A stretch of 64,000 bases of DNA from Candidatus Cacconaster scatequi (lineage in GTDB: Bacteria > Bacteroidota > Bacteroidia > Bacteroidales > UBA932). The stretch lies in assembly GCA_018065305.1 (NCBI GenBank), contig JAGHTO010000008.1, forward strand, positions 1 to 64,000, in the 5' to 3' direction. A program made the translations under genes and the position numbers. The notes beneath the pieces were generated by a model. It was given only the letters and a program-made list of their open reading frames with translations. It did not search any database and had not been told where the DNA came from. Positions 54,179-62,912 of the stretch are shown piece by piece (within the stretch, counting starts at the first letter, position 1; each line of letters begins with the position of its first letter).

Positions 54179-55468
54179 TTATTGCAGCTTTTCGTACAGA
54201 TTGTCGTAAGCATTGCAGAGCTCTTTATGGCTCAGCAACTTCCACGAAGAAACAAGTCTCCTGACCCTTTCCACATAGCGGTAAACCACATACGGGGCAG
54301 GCCACAAAACCAAGGCGCAGGCTATTCCCAAAGGAAGATTGCATATCAGCAGAACCACCGCCCCGATTATGAAACACAAGGGCCATATCAGTTCCATTAT
54401 CAGGAATCTCGCCGAATTGTGGAAAGCCCTGTCCTTAAACTTGAAATGACACAGAAATTCTGCCAGGAGCAGAGGGATGGCCGCAGCCACGGCGCACACA
54501 GCCACAACCGGCAGCAGCACAATGGCCAGCAGGGAGCGAAGAACCACGGACAGGGCCGACAGGCGGCTTGACAGTGAGTGCAGGCTTATCCCCGCCTTCT
54601 TTCTGGCCCGGGCAAAATCGCGGCCTTCATCCAGAAGAGCGTCCGCTCCTTCGGGATTCTCCTCCCTGAAGGCAACCAGCTTCAAGGCCGACTTCCTCCC
54701 CACCTCGCCGCGGAGCGCAGGCTTGCATCCGGGAACCTTGCCGCTTGCCACCTTGACCAATTCCCACGAAGGCTCATACCGGTCGTCATCAGGAAGATAT
54801 ATAATCTCCTTCTTTATTCCCTCCCCGGTCAAAGAGCGTATCTCATTCATCTTTGCCAGTTGTGTACCTCCTTCAGAATCCCCCAAAAGGGCCGACACAT
54901 CCACCGGACTGCCGTATCTGACGCTCAACGTGGAGCCGGGGCGGAAATAATCCCCATACTCCAGACCCACAGGAACGATATAAACCTTCCTGCCGGGATG
55001 TTTCTCGCAGAAACCCGCCGCAATGCGGGCAATTCCCTTCCCGATGGGGAGAAGACTGTGCATCGTACGGTGAGTCCCCTCCGCCAAAATGCAGAAAGGA
55101 ACGTCATTGTTGAGCACCTCGATGGACTTTTCTATCGTCTCCTCCGCTTTGACCATATTCCTGATTCCGTCCCTCCGGCGGTTGATGGGCATCATCTTGA
55201 GAAACTCGAAGATTTTTGTCATCACGCCTCCGAAAATGTCGGCTCTGGCAACAAAGACCACCCGTCCCCTGTAGGTATTCAGAATGGCCATCGGGTCCAT
55301 CATCGCATTGCAATGGTTGGGGGCGAATATGACAGCTCCGTCCCCGGGTATGTTTTCCTGCCCTTCACACTCAACCTTCCTGTAGAAAAGCTTCACACAT
55401 AATGCTGTGAACCGGTGAAGAAGCTCATATCCGAAATCTTTTTCGTAAATCTCTTTTTTCCTTTTCAT
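54179..55468 (-). CDS. PlsC-family phospholipid acyltransferase with membrane C terminus
   Basis: Probably transfers an acyl chain to a lysophospholipid or ornithine-type lipid at the inner membrane. The 429-residue protein has the acyltransferase motifs NHCNAMMD (HX4D), the basic region INRRRDG and LAEGTHR (EGTxR), and further VPVGLEYGDYF. The C-terminal third holds three or four membrane helices (VVLRSLLAIVLLPVVAVCA, LIWPLCFIIGAVVLLICN and IACALVLWPAPYVVY), which many plain PlsC proteins lack. The specific lipid is not known. Divergent from DUF6057 across a 57-nt gap. Confidence 0.85.
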   Translation of the reverse strand: MKRKKEIYEKDFGYELLHRFTALCVKLFYRKVECEGQENIPGDGAVIFAPNHCNAMMDPMAILNTYRGRVVFVARADIFGGVMTKIFEFLKMMPINRRRDGIRNMVKAEETIEKSIEVLNNDVPFCILAEGTHRTMHSLLPIGKGIARIAAGFCEKHPGRKVYIVPVGLEYGDYFRPGSTLSVRYGSPVDVSALLGDSEGGTQLAKMNEIRSLTGEGIKKEIIYLPDDDRYEPSWELVKVASGKVPGCKPALRGEVGRKSALKLVAFREENPEGADALLDEGRDFARARKKAGISLHSLSSRLSALSVVLRSLLAIVLLPVVAVCAVAAAIPLLLAEFLCHFKFKDRAFHNSARFLIMELIWPLCFIIGAVVLLICNLPLGIACALVLWPAPYVVYRYVERVRRLVSSWKLLSHKELCNAYDNLYEKLQ

Positions 55469-55525
55469 AATTCGTGCAATTTACTGATTTTTTTAGTACC
55501 TTCACGAAAAAACTGAGAATCCGTC

Positions 55526-57316
55526 TTGAAAAATTCATCAAAAGGAATCGCCCGCATCTGCTCTCTGTCCGATGTGATTGTCCTGATCACTTCGGCTGCC
55601 GTGCTGGCCGCAAAAGGCGGTGTGCTGAGGAAAGCCGCCGATTTGAGCGCAGTTTCCTTTGAAGGCGGATTTCTGAGAGATTTTCTGAACAGGCCCGGCG
55701 GTATTCTGGAGTACCTCGGACTGCTGCTGACTCAGGCGGGCCATTTTCCCGCAGCGGGAATTCTCCTGATGCTTGTCCTGATGGTGTGGGCAGCATACAG
55801 TTGCCGCCAGATTTATGGGCACAACCCCTTCATCTGGGTTCCCGCACTGTGTATGCTGGTATTCTGGACCGGGATGGATTACAACCTGCACACTATGAGG
55901 GCTGTAGGGTACGCTTTCTCCCAGATGCTCGGAATTGCGGCGGTCTGTTCCATTGCGTCATTATCCGCAAGAAGCAGGCATCCCGCCGTCGTCGGAATCA
56001 TTTCACTGATTCTCCTTTACCCTCCAATCGGAGGTTATGCCGTACTCGCCGCGCTCTGCTGTGCCGTCATCTCTCTGACAGGCAGAGAAAGAACGGGGGT
56101 GAAATCCTTCTGCCTGACCGTGCTTTGCGCCGCGATTCTCCCTCAGATTGCCACAAGACTGGCATATACCCACACCGACCCGACATTCACATATCTGTCG
56201 GGAATGCCTTATTTCGATTTCAACGGAAACTGGACCCGCTGGATTCCTATCGGGGCATCCTGCGCCGGCCTCGTTCTGATGTGCGCCTTCCGCAAGACCC
56301 TAGCCAAACCCGTTTCAGGGTTTATGTCCTTCATAATTTCCGTCTTCCTATCCGCCGGCCTTGTCTTCTTCACATACAAAGACAGGAATTTCCACGCTGA
56401 GATATCTATGGAACAGGCCATCGAGGCAAACGACTGGGACAAGGTTCTGAAGATTGCGAAGGGTCTGGAACACCCCACCCGCATCGGCGTGATGTACAGG
56501 AATATAGCACTGCTTTACAAAGGAGAACTGCTGGAAAGGATGTTCACCTTCTCCGACGAATACAGCCCCATTGACACAAAGGCCCCTGTCTCGATGACAA
56601 TGGTCTGCGCCCCCGTTTCGTTCTTCTACAACGGAATGCTTCAGTTTTCGGCAAGATGGGCGATGGAATGTACCCTTCTCTACCAGCCCGGAGTGCAGAG
56701 ATACAAGTATCTTGCGAAAGCGGCCCTTTTCAGCGGCACCGAGAAGAGGGAGCTGGTCGAAAAATACCTCCGCAGGATTGAGCAGAATGCAGGTCAGAAA
56801 AGATGGGTGAAGAAATACCGCAGCTATCTGGACAACCCTGAATTGCTTTCGCAGGATCCGGAATATCTTATGGCGAAGGCGCTGAATGAATATACAGAAC
56901 CCAAATTTTTGAGCAGCACGGTCGTGGAGGACACGTTCCTTTGGCTGTTCCCGACTCTTGATCCAACGCCGGGCCCTCTTCTGGAACTCTCCATCGGATA
57001 TACTCTCATAGCCAAGGATGTGGAATATTTCTGGCCGAAATATGAAGCCTGGGTGGCGGAAGGCAGGTCTCTTCCGAAGGCAATGGCGGAAGCAGCCCTG
57101 ATGTTCGCCTATATGGAAAGAGATGAGGCCCGGCTCGCCGACGTTCTGGACAGGACAGGCGGGGATGACAATCCTGTCCTCAAGAGATTCAATGCGTTCA
57201 GCGAAGCTATGACCAAATCTTCAGGGTCGGCGGCCTCCCTGGACTATTTCCGGAAGCGTTTCGGCGACACCTACTGGTATTATTGCACCTTCGTCAAAAA
57301 CTTTGATATCAACTGA
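55526..57316 (+). CDS. DUF6057 family membrane protein
   Basis: The 596-residue protein has about eight hydrophobic helices in the first half (for example ILLMLVLMVWAAYS, GIAAVCSIASLSA, VVGIISLILLYPPIGGYAVLAALCC, FIISVFLSAGLVFFTY) and a soluble helical, TPR-like second half (AIEANDWDKVLKIAKGL, RNIALLYKGELLERMF). It matches the family I recall as DUF6057, whose function is unknown. There is no in-frame ATG near the start; the likely start is TTG at 55526, since a stop codon lies 12 nt upstream and the next Met is at residue 76. It is followed after 2 nt by the beta-propeller gene. Confidence 0.6.
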   Translation: MKNSSKGIARICSLSDVIVLITSAAVLAAKGGVLRKAADLSAVSFEGGFLRDFLNRPGGILEYLGLLLTQAGHFPAAGILLMLVLMVWAAYSCRQIYGHNPFIWVPALCMLVFWTGMDYNLHTMRAVGYAFSQMLGIAAVCSIASLSARSRHPAVVGIISLILLYPPIGGYAVLAALCCAVISLTGRERTGVKSFCLTVLCAAILPQIATRLAYTHTDPTFTYLSGMPYFDFNGNWTRWIPIGASCAGLVLMCAFRKTLAKPVSGFMSFIISVFLSAGLVFFTYKDRNFHAEISMEQAIEANDWDKVLKIAKGLEHPTRIGVMYRNIALLYKGELLERMFTFSDEYSPIDTKAPVSMTMVCAPVSFFYNGMLQFSARWAMECTLLYQPGVQRYKYLAKAALFSGTEKRELVEKYLRRIEQNAGQKRWVKKYRSYLDNPELLSQDPEYLMAKALNEYTEPKFLSSTVVEDTFLWLFPTLDPTPGPLLELSIGYTLIAKDVEYFWPKYEAWVAEGRSLPKAMAEAALMFAYMERDEARLADVLDRTGGDDNPVLKRFNAFSEAMTKSSGSAASLDYFRKRFGDTYWYYCTFVKNFDIN

Positions 57317-57318
57317 CA

Positions 57319-58809
57319 ATGAGAATTTTGACAAGATACATCTGTTTGACGGCCCTGTTCCTGACCGCTCTCTCCTGCACTCCCGGAATCCCTCAGTGCG
57401 GGCAGATTGAAGAGGATGCCGACATCTTCCCCGACTACCGGGAAACCACGGTCCCTCCCAATATCGCCCCATTGAACTATATGGTGCGAAACGACGCAGA
57501 GAAAATTCTAACCCGTGTCTGCGGGCCCGCCGGAGAGGAGATTGTCATATCAGGGCGCAAGGTAAAATTTCCCCTGAAAGAGTGGAGGGACCTCCTGAAC
57601 CGCTCGAAAGGGAAAGATCTGACTATCGAAACATACCTGTGTAAAAACGGGCAATGGTCCCGTCTGCGGGACTTCTCCTGCCACGTCGCGCAAGAAGAAA
57701 TCGACGGCTGGATCACCTACCGATTCCTGGCACCTTCTTACGAATTTCATTCGTATCTCTCGATAGACCAGAGGGATGTCACCTCCTTTAAGAGCCGGGA
57801 GCTGTACCATAACCGTTTCGAGCACTCCCGCACGAAACAGCAGTGCATCAACTGCCACAGTTTCCAGAATTACCATACTGACCGCTGGCAGCTGCACGTC
57901 AGGCTCATCGAATCGGGAACAGTCATAGTGGACGGAGAGAAAGGGGAAAAAGTCGATTTGAAGACGGAACAGACCATCTCCGGAGGGTTCTATCCCGCCT
58001 GGCACCCCACCGAAAATCTGATAGTCTACTCCAACAACTGGCTGCGGCAGTTCTTCTTTGCTCGGAATTACAACAGAATCGAGCAGCAGGACAACGACTC
58101 CGACCTTATAATGTATGACGTCGACTCAAATGAGGTGACCCCCGTGGCCAAGGATTCGGTCCTGTTCGAGAACTACCCGGCCTGGTCTCCCGACGGACGC
58201 ACATTATATTACTCCTGCGCTAACCAGCCCGAACTGAGGGAACTGTCCGACGTGGAGTTGGGAGAGCATTTCGAGGATTTCAAATATGACATTCTCAAGA
58301 GGTCCTTCGATCCCTCCACAAAACAGTTCGGACCTCCGAAGATGGTGATGAATGCTAAGAAAATGGACAAGAGCGCCCTCTTTCCCCGCATCTCCCCCGA
58401 CGGCAGACGTATGCTGGTTGCCGTCGCAAGATTCGGCTCCTGCCACAACTATCACAGGGATTCGGACCTGTGGATGATGAATCTCGAAAACGGAAAACTC
58501 GACAAACTCGAGATTCTCAACAGCGACGAGGCCGACAGCTATCACAACTGGTCCTCGAACGGCCGGTGGATAATCTTCACCTCCCGCAGGATGGACGGGG
58601 TTCATACCCGCATCTTCTTCAGTTATTTCGACAAGGACGGCAAGGTCCACAAACCTTTTGTCCTTCCCCAGGAGGACCCGGAGCACTACATCAAGACCTT
58701 CAAATCCTACAGCGTACCGGAGCCCACGGTGGAACCTCTCAGGCAAAGCATCCGCCAGGTCAGGCGGATTGTGAGGCAGGACGCACTGAAAGCAAATTAC
58801 AGGGAATGA
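57319..58809 (+). CDS. TolB-like beta-propeller lipoprotein with a CxxCH motif
   Basis: The 496-residue protein has a lipoprotein signal (LFLTALSC, Cys20), an N-terminal domain (30-165), then a CINCH motif (Cys176, Cys179, His180) flanked by QQ and SFQNYH, and a WD40-like PD40 beta-propeller (FYPAWHPTENLIVYS, ENYPAWSPDGRTLYYS, LFPRISPDGRRMLVA, DSYHNWSSNGRWIIF). A single CxxCH in an exported protein is a candidate c-type haem site, so the protein may be redox-active or bind haem; whether haem is attached is not shown. Coupled to DUF6057 and overlapping the DUF4369 gene by ATGA. Confidence 0.75.
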   Translation: MRILTRYICLTALFLTALSCTPGIPQCGQIEEDADIFPDYRETTVPPNIAPLNYMVRNDAEKILTRVCGPAGEEIVISGRKVKFPLKEWRDLLNRSKGKDLTIETYLCKNGQWSRLRDFSCHVAQEEIDGWITYRFLAPSYEFHSYLSIDQRDVTSFKSRELYHNRFEHSRTKQQCINCHSFQNYHTDRWQLHVRLIESGTVIVDGEKGEKVDLKTEQTISGGFYPAWHPTENLIVYSNNWLRQFFFARNYNRIEQQDNDSDLIMYDVDSNEVTPVAKDSVLFENYPAWSPDGRTLYYSCANQPELRELSDVELGEHFEDFKYDILKRSFDPSTKQFGPPKMVMNAKKMDKSALFPRISPDGRRMLVAVARFGSCHNYHRDSDLWMMNLENGKLDKLEILNSDEADSYHNWSSNGRWIIFTSRRMDGVHTRIFFSYFDKDGKVHKPFVLPQEDPEHYIKTFKSYSVPEPTVEPLRQSIRQVRRIVRQDALKANYRE

Positions 58810-59795
58810 AAAAAGCAGCAATCATCTTCTCCGCCTTTCTGATGGCGATTTCGTGCAGCAACGGCGGATATGTCATAAAAGGCGACATCCGCGACCTTGA
58901 TGAAGGTACAATCAACCTCCTGGATGCCTACGGACACACCCTTGCAACCACGCAGGTTAAGGACGGCAAGTTCACTTTCAAGGGAAAAACCGAGGTTCCC
59001 CAACTGACATATATCAATAATGCCCTGGGTGTAAAATACCCCTTAGACCTTCCTATCCTGCTGGAAAACAAGAGGATAAAAGTGAAAGGAAATGCAGCGC
59101 AAGGACTGATTGAAATCACGGGGACCGCCGCGAACGAAAATATGGTCACCTTCAAGAAGAAAAGGGACGCTCTCAGCCCCAATGACAGGGAGGGGTTCAC
59201 CGCGCTTGTACGGGAAACCTTCGAGGCAAATTCGGACAACCTTCTCGGAGCGATGATGATCACGAATATGTACACCTACGTGAGCGACGAGGAGTTGGTG
59301 GAATGTTACAGGCGGCTGCCCGCGGAACTTTCCGGGAACAAGCTGATTTCCCATTATCACGACATTTCTCTCGCAAGGATGGAGACCGCTCCGGGAAAGA
59401 AATTCAAGGAACTCTGTATGGAGGACAAACAGGGTGTCCCCAGGAAACTTTCGGATGCCGTCGCTGGAAACGACTTTACTCTTCTGCTTTTCTGGGCAAG
59501 CTGGACATACGGCAACAAAAGCGTGCTGCCGGACTTCGGAGCCCTGTGCAGACGCCATTCTGACAAGGGACTGGCTCTCTACAGCATCTCCCTCGACAGC
59601 AATGAAGACAAATGGAGAGAGGCCCTTGGGAAATATGGTCTGGAAGGGACAAACCTTCAGGGAGACTACAATCAGGCCAAGGCCTGCGCGGATATTTACG
59701 GGATAGACGGTATGCCCAGAGCCCTTCTGATCGGGCGGGACGGGACCATAATCGCCCGAAGCGACAAAGCCTCCGATTTTGAGCCATTCCTTTAG
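58806..59795 (+). CDS. DUF4369/TlpA-like lipoprotein lacking the redox CxxC
   Basis: The 329-residue lipoprotein (lipobox AISC, Cys17) has an N-terminal DUF4369 beta domain (YVIKGDIRDLDEGTINLLDAYG...), a helical middle, and a C-terminal thioredoxin-like domain (about 195-329: DFTLLLFWASWTYGNKSVLPDF...LYSISLD...YGIDGMPRALLIGRDG). The active site that is WCxxC in TlpA proteins reads WTYGNK here, so both cysteines are gone; the cis-proline (GMP) remains. It cannot act as a usual disulfide oxidoreductase and may bind peptides or act as a scaffold. Overlaps the propeller gene by ATGA; ends 130 nt before SusC. Confidence 0.78.
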   Translation: MKKAAIIFSAFLMAISCSNGGYVIKGDIRDLDEGTINLLDAYGHTLATTQVKDGKFTFKGKTEVPQLTYINNALGVKYPLDLPILLENKRIKVKGNAAQGLIEITGTAANENMVTFKKKRDALSPNDREGFTALVRETFEANSDNLLGAMMITNMYTYVSDEELVECYRRLPAELSGNKLISHYHDISLARMETAPGKKFKELCMEDKQGVPRKLSDAVAGNDFTLLLFWASWTYGNKSVLPDFGALCRRHSDKGLALYSISLDSNEDKWREALGKYGLEGTNLQGDYNQAKACADIYGIDGMPRALLIGRDGTIIARSDKASDFEPFL

Positions 59796-59822
59796 AAACT
59801 TTTATTAAATTCCGACTGTTTA

Positions 59823-59854
59823 TTTGGCAATATCAAAAAGTATTGCTAAATTAG
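59823..59854 (+). promoter_or_regulatory. Promoter of the SusC-SusD pair
   Basis: TTTG (59823-59826), 20-nt spacer, TAAATTAG (59847-59854, one mismatch to TAnnTTTG). The leader to the ATG at 59926 is about 65 nt and very AT-rich. The gap after the DUF4369 gene is 130 nt. Confidence 0.6.
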
Positions 59855-59925
59855 ATTTCGTATTACGGTTTTTTGATAGAAAATTATAACACATAAACCC
59901 TATTTATTAACCAATCTTAACTTTT

Positions 59926-62883
59926 ATGAAACTAACATTTTCAGTTAAGGCTGTTTTATTCTCTGTAGTTGCCCTGATGCTCTGCATCAGCGCGGGCGCT
60001 CAGACGAAGAATCTCAGCGGAACCGTTAAAGGCGAGGACGGACAACCGATTGCCGGTGTCGCCGTTCTCATCAAGGGCACGACAACAGGTGCCTCAACAG
60101 ATCTCGACGGGCGATACTCCTTCAAGTATTCCCAGTCAAACCCGACCCTGCAGGTTTCCTGCATAGGTTATGAAACTCTGGAATTCCCCGTAAACGGCAA
60201 ATCCGTCATCGACGTCGTCCTCAAGGAAGAGACAACTGCCCTTGAAGAGACTGTCGTCGTAGGTTATGCCGTCGGTAACAAACGCACAATCACCGGTGCA
60301 ATCGAGCGCGTGACCGCCGAGAATATGAACACCGGTTACGTTTCAAGCGCAGTCGACGCAATCAACGGCAAGGTCCCCGGACTGGTAATCACCCAGAACG
60401 GCGGCAACGTCACCGATACTCCTGATATCCGTATCCGTGGTACATCATCCCTCTCAGGAGGAAGCACCCCTCTCGTAATCATCGACGGTGTATTCGGAAG
60501 CGTGGATATGCTTTATGCACTCTCTCCTGAGGACATTCAGGAAATCACCGTTCTCAAGGATGCATCCGAGACCGCTCAGTACGGTTCAAGAGGTTCCGCC
60601 GGTGTAATCGTGGTAACAACCAAGAGAGGCAAGGACGGCCGCGCCGAGGTAAGCTACAACGGCCAGTTCGGTATCTCTCAGGCTGTCAAGAACCTTGAGG
60701 TTCTTTCAGCTGATGAATTCAGGAGCACCTGCAAAAATCTCGGAATTACCCCCCTTGATATGGGTGCCAACACCAGCTGGATTGACTGGATTCAGAACAA
60801 GATTGCATTCCAGAACAACCACAACCTCACTCTCTCCGCCGGCAACAGGCAGAGCACGATGCTGGCTTCAGTAGGTATCCAGGACCGTAACGGTATTGTC
60901 CGCAACACCGGGAACACCAACTACAATGCAAGACTCAACGCAACCCACAAGGCTCTCGACAACAGGCTCACCCTCGAGGTCAACCTGATGGGCTCCCTCC
61001 GCAATATGGACTACGTTGACAGAGGCATCTTCGCAGGTGCGGCAACCTATAACCCCACGTTCCCCGGCGAGCGCAACAAGGAGACCGGATGGTGGGACTA
61101 TGACCCCAACGCCGAGACAGTAACCCACCCGGGTGACTATATGGACTTCACAAGAAAAGGTGAGGCAGCCCGCGTAGTCGCAAGTGGCCGTATTTCATAC
61201 GAAATCATCAAAGGCCTGACCGCAAGCGTATTCGGTTCTTTCAACTACGACAACTTCCTCTCACGCAACTACTATCCCTTTGATACAAAGTCATATAGAG
61301 GAACACGAGGTGAGGCGAACTCCTCATACTCGAGGAACACCAACGGTCTGTTCAATGCTTCATTGAACTACAACAAGGAAATCAAGAAGCACACAATCAA
61401 CGTGCTCGGCCTCGTAGAGGCTCAGAAGTACAACTACTGGTACAACTACGAGAAGGCCACCGGTTTCGACACCAACTACTTCCTTTACAACAACTTCCAG
61501 GCAGGTTCAACTGTCAAGTACGGAGACGTTCAGTCAAGTGCTACGGACTACACACTGATGTCATATCTGGCACGTGTCAACTATATGTATGACAACCGCT
61601 TCGTCATCACCCTCAACGCCCGTGCCGACGGTTCTTCAAAACTCGGAGCGAACCACAAATGGGGCTTCTTCCCTTCAGCATCAGCTGCTTGGATCATCTC
61701 CAACGAGAAATTCATGAAGAACCAGACCACCATCAGCAATCTGAAGATTCGTGCGGGTTATGGTGTTACCGGTAATCAGGATGCCATCTCTCCCTACAAC
61801 TCTCTCAAACTGATGTCTCCCACAGGAACGACCGTTTATGAGGGTTCTACCGTCACCACATACGCTCTGGGTTCCAACCCGAACCCTGACCTGAAGTGGG
61901 AGACCAAGTACACCTTCGACGCCGGTATCGACTTCGCATTGTGGCAGGGTCGCTTCAGCGGTGCATTGGACGTTTACTTCTCAAGGACCAAGGACCTCCT
62001 CTACACTTATAAGGTACCTGTTCCTCCTTTCGTATATACCGACCTTCTCGCAAATATGGGTGAAATGACCAACAACGGTGTCGAACTCTCCCTCCGCGGC
62101 GCGGTCATCCAGAAGAAGGACTGGGGTCTGAACCTTACAGGTAACTTCGCCTTCAACAAGAACAAACTCGTCAGCCTCTCCGGAAAATATCAGGGACAGG
62201 ACTTGACGACCTCCAAGTATATCGCAGTGGCAAGTGCCGACTGTAACGGTCTTACCTCCAACACCAACGTGGTCTATATGACTGAAGGTTATCCTATCAA
62301 CATCTTCCGTCTCCCCGTCCACGACGGATTTGACGTAGCTGAAAATGGCAACAAGACCTACAAGTTCAAGGATGTCAACGGTGACGGCGGCATCACCCTC
62401 GATGACGAAGGTGACCGTGAATATCTCGGCCAGGCAACTCCGAAGGTAACTGCCAACCTCGGCGCCCAGTTGAGATTCAAACAGTTCGACCTCGCCGTTC
62501 AGTTCAACGGAGCATTCGGACACATGATCTACAACTTCCAGGGCCTCCGTCTGAGCAGCCTCGGTGCATTCCCATCCTACAACGTTCTCAAGACCGCTCC
62601 CGCACTCGGAGTTTACAACGCACAGCACACTTCCTACTGGCTTGAGAAAGGCGACTACGTGAACATCCAGTACATCACCCTGGGTTACAACCTCCCCGTG
62701 AAGAAGGATGCCAAGTATCTCAAGGGATTCAGGGCAGCTCTCTCCTGCAACAACGTTGCAACCATCACAGGTTACACAGGTATGACTCCTATCCTCAACA
62801 ACCAGCAGATCGGTGCCGGTGTTGACCGCAACATCTATCCTGTTATGCGTACCTACACATTGCAGCTTTCTGTCAGATTCTAA
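59926..62883 (+). CDS. SusC/RagA-type TonB-dependent transporter
   Basis: Outer membrane transporter for an oligosaccharide or peptide, working with its SusD partner. The 985-residue protein has a signal peptide (1-25, ISAGAQ), a carboxypeptidase-regulatory-like domain (28-110, GTVKGEDGQPIAGVAVLIKG), the linker with EETVVVGYAVGNKRTITGA, the plug (about 125-235: AVDAINGKVPGLVITQ, GTSSLSGGSTPLVIIDGV, VLKDASETAQYGSRGSAGVIVVTTKRG) and the barrel ending in RTYTLQLSVRF with the final Phe. No N-terminal extension for anti-sigma interaction is seen. The substrate cannot be read off; no glycoside hydrolase lies between it and the left genes. Confidence 0.95.
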   Translation: MKLTFSVKAVLFSVVALMLCISAGAQTKNLSGTVKGEDGQPIAGVAVLIKGTTTGASTDLDGRYSFKYSQSNPTLQVSCIGYETLEFPVNGKSVIDVVLKEETTALEETVVVGYAVGNKRTITGAIERVTAENMNTGYVSSAVDAINGKVPGLVITQNGGNVTDTPDIRIRGTSSLSGGSTPLVIIDGVFGSVDMLYALSPEDIQEITVLKDASETAQYGSRGSAGVIVVTTKRGKDGRAEVSYNGQFGISQAVKNLEVLSADEFRSTCKNLGITPLDMGANTSWIDWIQNKIAFQNNHNLTLSAGNRQSTMLASVGIQDRNGIVRNTGNTNYNARLNATHKALDNRLTLEVNLMGSLRNMDYVDRGIFAGAATYNPTFPGERNKETGWWDYDPNAETVTHPGDYMDFTRKGEAARVVASGRISYEIIKGLTASVFGSFNYDNFLSRNYYPFDTKSYRGTRGEANSSYSRNTNGLFNASLNYNKEIKKHTINVLGLVEAQKYNYWYNYEKATGFDTNYFLYNNFQAGSTVKYGDVQSSATDYTLMSYLARVNYMYDNRFVITLNARADGSSKLGANHKWGFFPSASAAWIISNEKFMKNQTTISNLKIRAGYGVTGNQDAISPYNSLKLMSPTGTTVYEGSTVTTYALGSNPNPDLKWETKYTFDAGIDFALWQGRFSGALDVYFSRTKDLLYTYKVPVPPFVYTDLLANMGEMTNNGVELSLRGAVIQKKDWGLNLTGNFAFNKNKLVSLSGKYQGQDLTTSKYIAVASADCNGLTSNTNVVYMTEGYPINIFRLPVHDGFDVAENGNKTYKFKDVNGDGGITLDDEGDREYLGQATPKVTANLGAQLRFKQFDLAVQFNGAFGHMIYNFQGLRLSSLGAFPSYNVLKTAPALGVYNAQHTSYWLEKGDYVNIQYITLGYNLPVKKDAKYLKGFRAALSCNNVATITGYTGMTPILNNQQIGAGVDRNIYPVMRTYTLQLSVRF

Positions 62884-62912
62884 TTTAACGTAACGGATAA
62901 GAAAAAGACATT

